In this document: piece after piece, positions 13,442 through 14,645 of the stretch
How positions within the stretch are numbered: position 1 is the first letter of the stretch
Layout: every line of letters starts with the position of its first letter
Assembly (NCBI GenBank): GCA_046734795.1
Contig: JBKPRX010000170.1
Location: forward strand, 1 to 14,645
Reading direction: 5' to 3'
Length of the DNA stretch: 14,645 nucleotides
From: JBKPRX01 sp046734795
Lineage (GTDB): Bacteria > Actinomycetota > Thermoleophilia > Gaiellales > Gaiellaceae
Made by a program: the position numbers and the translations under genes
The notes under the pieces: model-generated
Seen by the model: the letters and a program-made list of their open reading frames with translations, nothing else
What the model was told of the DNA's origin: nothing
The model's database searches: none

Positions 13442-13486
13442 GTCAGTGAATCGGAGCATCGAGGTAAGAACTCCGTAAGACGTGCC

Positions 13487-14645
13487 TCAGTTGTGTTCAG
13501 GCGGTCCGAACCAACCGGCGAGCGCCTCCCGCAGCGCGGGCTCGGCAGTGTCGCTCGGCTCGTCGAGTGCAGCCGCCCAGGCGACGTAGCCGTCGGGCCG
13601 GATCAGGAGCGCGTCGGCGGGCCGGTCGTCGCCTTCGGTGACGTGGACGTCGACGCGGTGCTGCCAGTCGTGTGCGGCCTCGCCGAGGTCTGCGCGCCCG
13701 GCGAGGTCGAGGAACACAGGTCGCGCACTGTGGCTGAGCTCGGCGAGGCGCGTCGCGCCGAGCGCGAGGCCGGGTGCGAACGTGCCGGTCAAGGCATGCC
13801 CGTTGGGGTCCGAAGCGGGGTAGCGGAAGTCGGTGGCCGCCATGAGCCCTCCGAGGCGACGTAACGGCTGCTCGTCGGCGAGCAACTCCTGGAAGAGCTC
13901 ACGCAGCGCTTCCGCGGCTGTGTCGTGTCCGCGCCTGATTGCGACCTGGGCTCGGGTGTGGAGCAGCGTGCGTTCGGCGGCGAGCCGGCGCTCGTCGTCA
14001 TAGGTGTCCAGCAAGTCGGCAGGCGCCCAGCCATGGACGGCCGCGGCGAGCTTCCAGCCGAGGTTGACGGTGTCCATCAGGCCGGCGTTGAGCGCAACGC
14101 CTGGGGCAGGAAACAAGTGGGCGGCATCGCCGGCGAGGAAGACCCGCCCGTCACGGAATCGCTCGACGAGTCGCGCGTGAAAAGTGAACCGAATGAGCCG
14201 CGTCGGTTCTCCGAGGGGAAGCTCCACGCCGAGTACGCGCCGGATGCTGTCCCGAAGCTCGGCCAAGGTCAGTGGCTCCTCCTCGTCGTAATCGGTGGTC
14301 TCCTCTTCGCTCGTGTAGAGCCCCATGCGTGCCGGGTTGGTCGACCCCTGCGCGAACTCACCGTGCTCTGTTCGCCTGAAGCCGAAGGGGATCCGCACGA
14401 CGCCCGCGACGTCGAGGTCGCCGTTTTCGAGCACGGTCACCGAATCGGGAATCGTGACCTCGGCGAGCCGCTGGATCTCCGGGTACGTGATCCCGGGGAA
14501 CGGAATGCCGGCGAGGTCGCGCACGCTGCTTCGGTAGCCGTCGCAGCCGACCAGGTAGCGAGCGGTCAGCCGATGCTGCCCGTCGGGCCCGCGGACGTCT
14601 GCCGTCACGGCCGCCTCGTCCTGGTTAAGGCCGACCACTGCGTGG
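13487..14645 (-). CDS. FAD-dependent aromatic-type monooxygenase, 5' cut by window edge
   Basis: About 385 C-terminal residues of a protein normally near 500; the N-terminal GxGxxG FAD-binding motif is outside the window. The fragment shows the DG motif LVGCDGYRSSVRDLAG, then the second FAD motif RVFLAGDAAHLFPAPGVALN followed by AGLMDTVNLGWKLAAAVHGW. Together these define the PheA/TfdB group of flavoprotein hydroxylases, which includes polyketide and rifampicin monooxygenases. The C-terminal part ending LLIRPDGYVAWAA is the thioredoxin-like domain of this group. These enzymes use NAD(P)H and O2 to hydroxylate phenolic or polyketide rings. The substrate is unknown. The MFS gene downstream in the same direction suggests a detoxification or resistance pair. 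Stop TGA at 13487-13489. Confidence 0.9.
   Translation of the reverse strand, partial: HAVVGLNQDEAAVTADVRGPDGQHRLTARYLVGCDGYRSSVRDLAGIPFPGITYPEIQRLAEVTIPDSVTVLENGDLDVAGVVRIPFGFRRTEHGEFAQGSTNPARMGLYTSEEETTDYDEEEPLTLAELRDSIRRVLGVELPLGEPTRLIRFTFHARLVERFRDGRVFLAGDAAHLFPAPGVALNAGLMDTVNLGWKLAAAVHGWAPADLLDTYDDERRLAAERTLLHTRAQVAIRRGHDTAAEALRELFQELLADEQPLRRLGGLMAATDFRYPASDPNGHALTGTFAPGLALGATRLAELSHSARPVFLDLAGRADLGEAAHDWQHRVDVHVTEGDDRPADALLIRPDGYVAWAAALDEPSDTAEPALREALAGWFGPPEHN

Noticed and set aside
12065..13864. A 599-codon open frame on the plus strand opposite the MFS, methyltransferase and monooxygenase genes
   Set aside because: It spans several real genes on the other strand, its product is an Arg/Glu/His-rich string with no recognisable domain, and long antisense frames are expected in DNA with strong GC at codon third positions.
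14090..14140. Degenerate second FAD motif in the monooxygenase (HLFPAPGVALN instead of the HxxPPxGGxGLN form) as a sign of inactivation
   Set aside because: The rest of the motif (GDAAH, NAGLMDTVNLGWKLA) is intact and the variant looks like a subfamily form rather than decay; the frame is open throughout.

Overview
The window is very GC-rich, almost fully coding bacterial DNA. Gaps are only a few bases to about 100 bp, and GTG starts are common. Gene content, codon use and the regular TANNNT signals just ahead of start codons point to an actinobacterium. A Thermoleophilia-like lineage (Gaiellales/Solirubrobacterales type) is my best guess; this is inference from overall resemblance, not from a marker gene. 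I see no rRNA, tRNA, CRISPR array, insertion sequence, phage gene or plasmid function. No stretch over 300 bases lacks a gene.

Layout. (1) 1-831, plus strand: two adjacent DJ-1/PfpI-family genes, the first cut by the window edge. (2) 931-5471, plus: a tight run of an EttA-type ABC-F translation factor, an M32 metallocarboxypeptidase, a small VOC/glyoxalase-fold protein (4-base start/stop overlaps between these three) and a single-domain CbxX/CfqX-type AAA+ ATPase. (3) 5481-7837, plus: an acyl-CoA synthetase overlapping a LysE/RhtB-family exporter. (4) 7841-9884: a minus-strand hotdog thioesterase facing a divergent TetR regulator, followed by an aldo/keto reductase. (5) 9888-10839: queF (minus) and a YhhQ/VUT-family queuosine-precursor transporter (plus), divergent across 40 bp. 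Together these could import preQ0 and reduce it to preQ1. (6) 10882-11232, plus: an unrecognised coiled-coil protein. (7) 11241-14645, minus: a class I SAM methyltransferase, an MFS transporter and a 5'-truncated FAD-dependent aromatic-type monooxygenase, transcribed from the right edge inwards.

The strongest unexplained pattern is regulatory. Seven start codons (acyl-CoA synthetase, thioesterase, TetR, aldo/keto reductase, queF, methyltransferase, MFS) are preceded by a TANNNT hexamer followed by exactly six bases and then ATG or GTG. An eighth (yhhQ) has a one-mismatch version. This is the layout expected if transcription begins on the first base of the start codon, i.e. leaderless mRNAs. 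In two cases the TAA or TAG stop codon of the upstream gene forms the first half of the -10 hexamer. The thioesterase/TetR intergenic region holds a 20-bp inverted repeat (16 of 20 positions symmetric) that covers one -10 and touches the other, a good candidate autoregulatory operator.

I did not find a clearly new multi-gene defence or biosynthetic system. The genes are mostly metabolic and housekeeping families.
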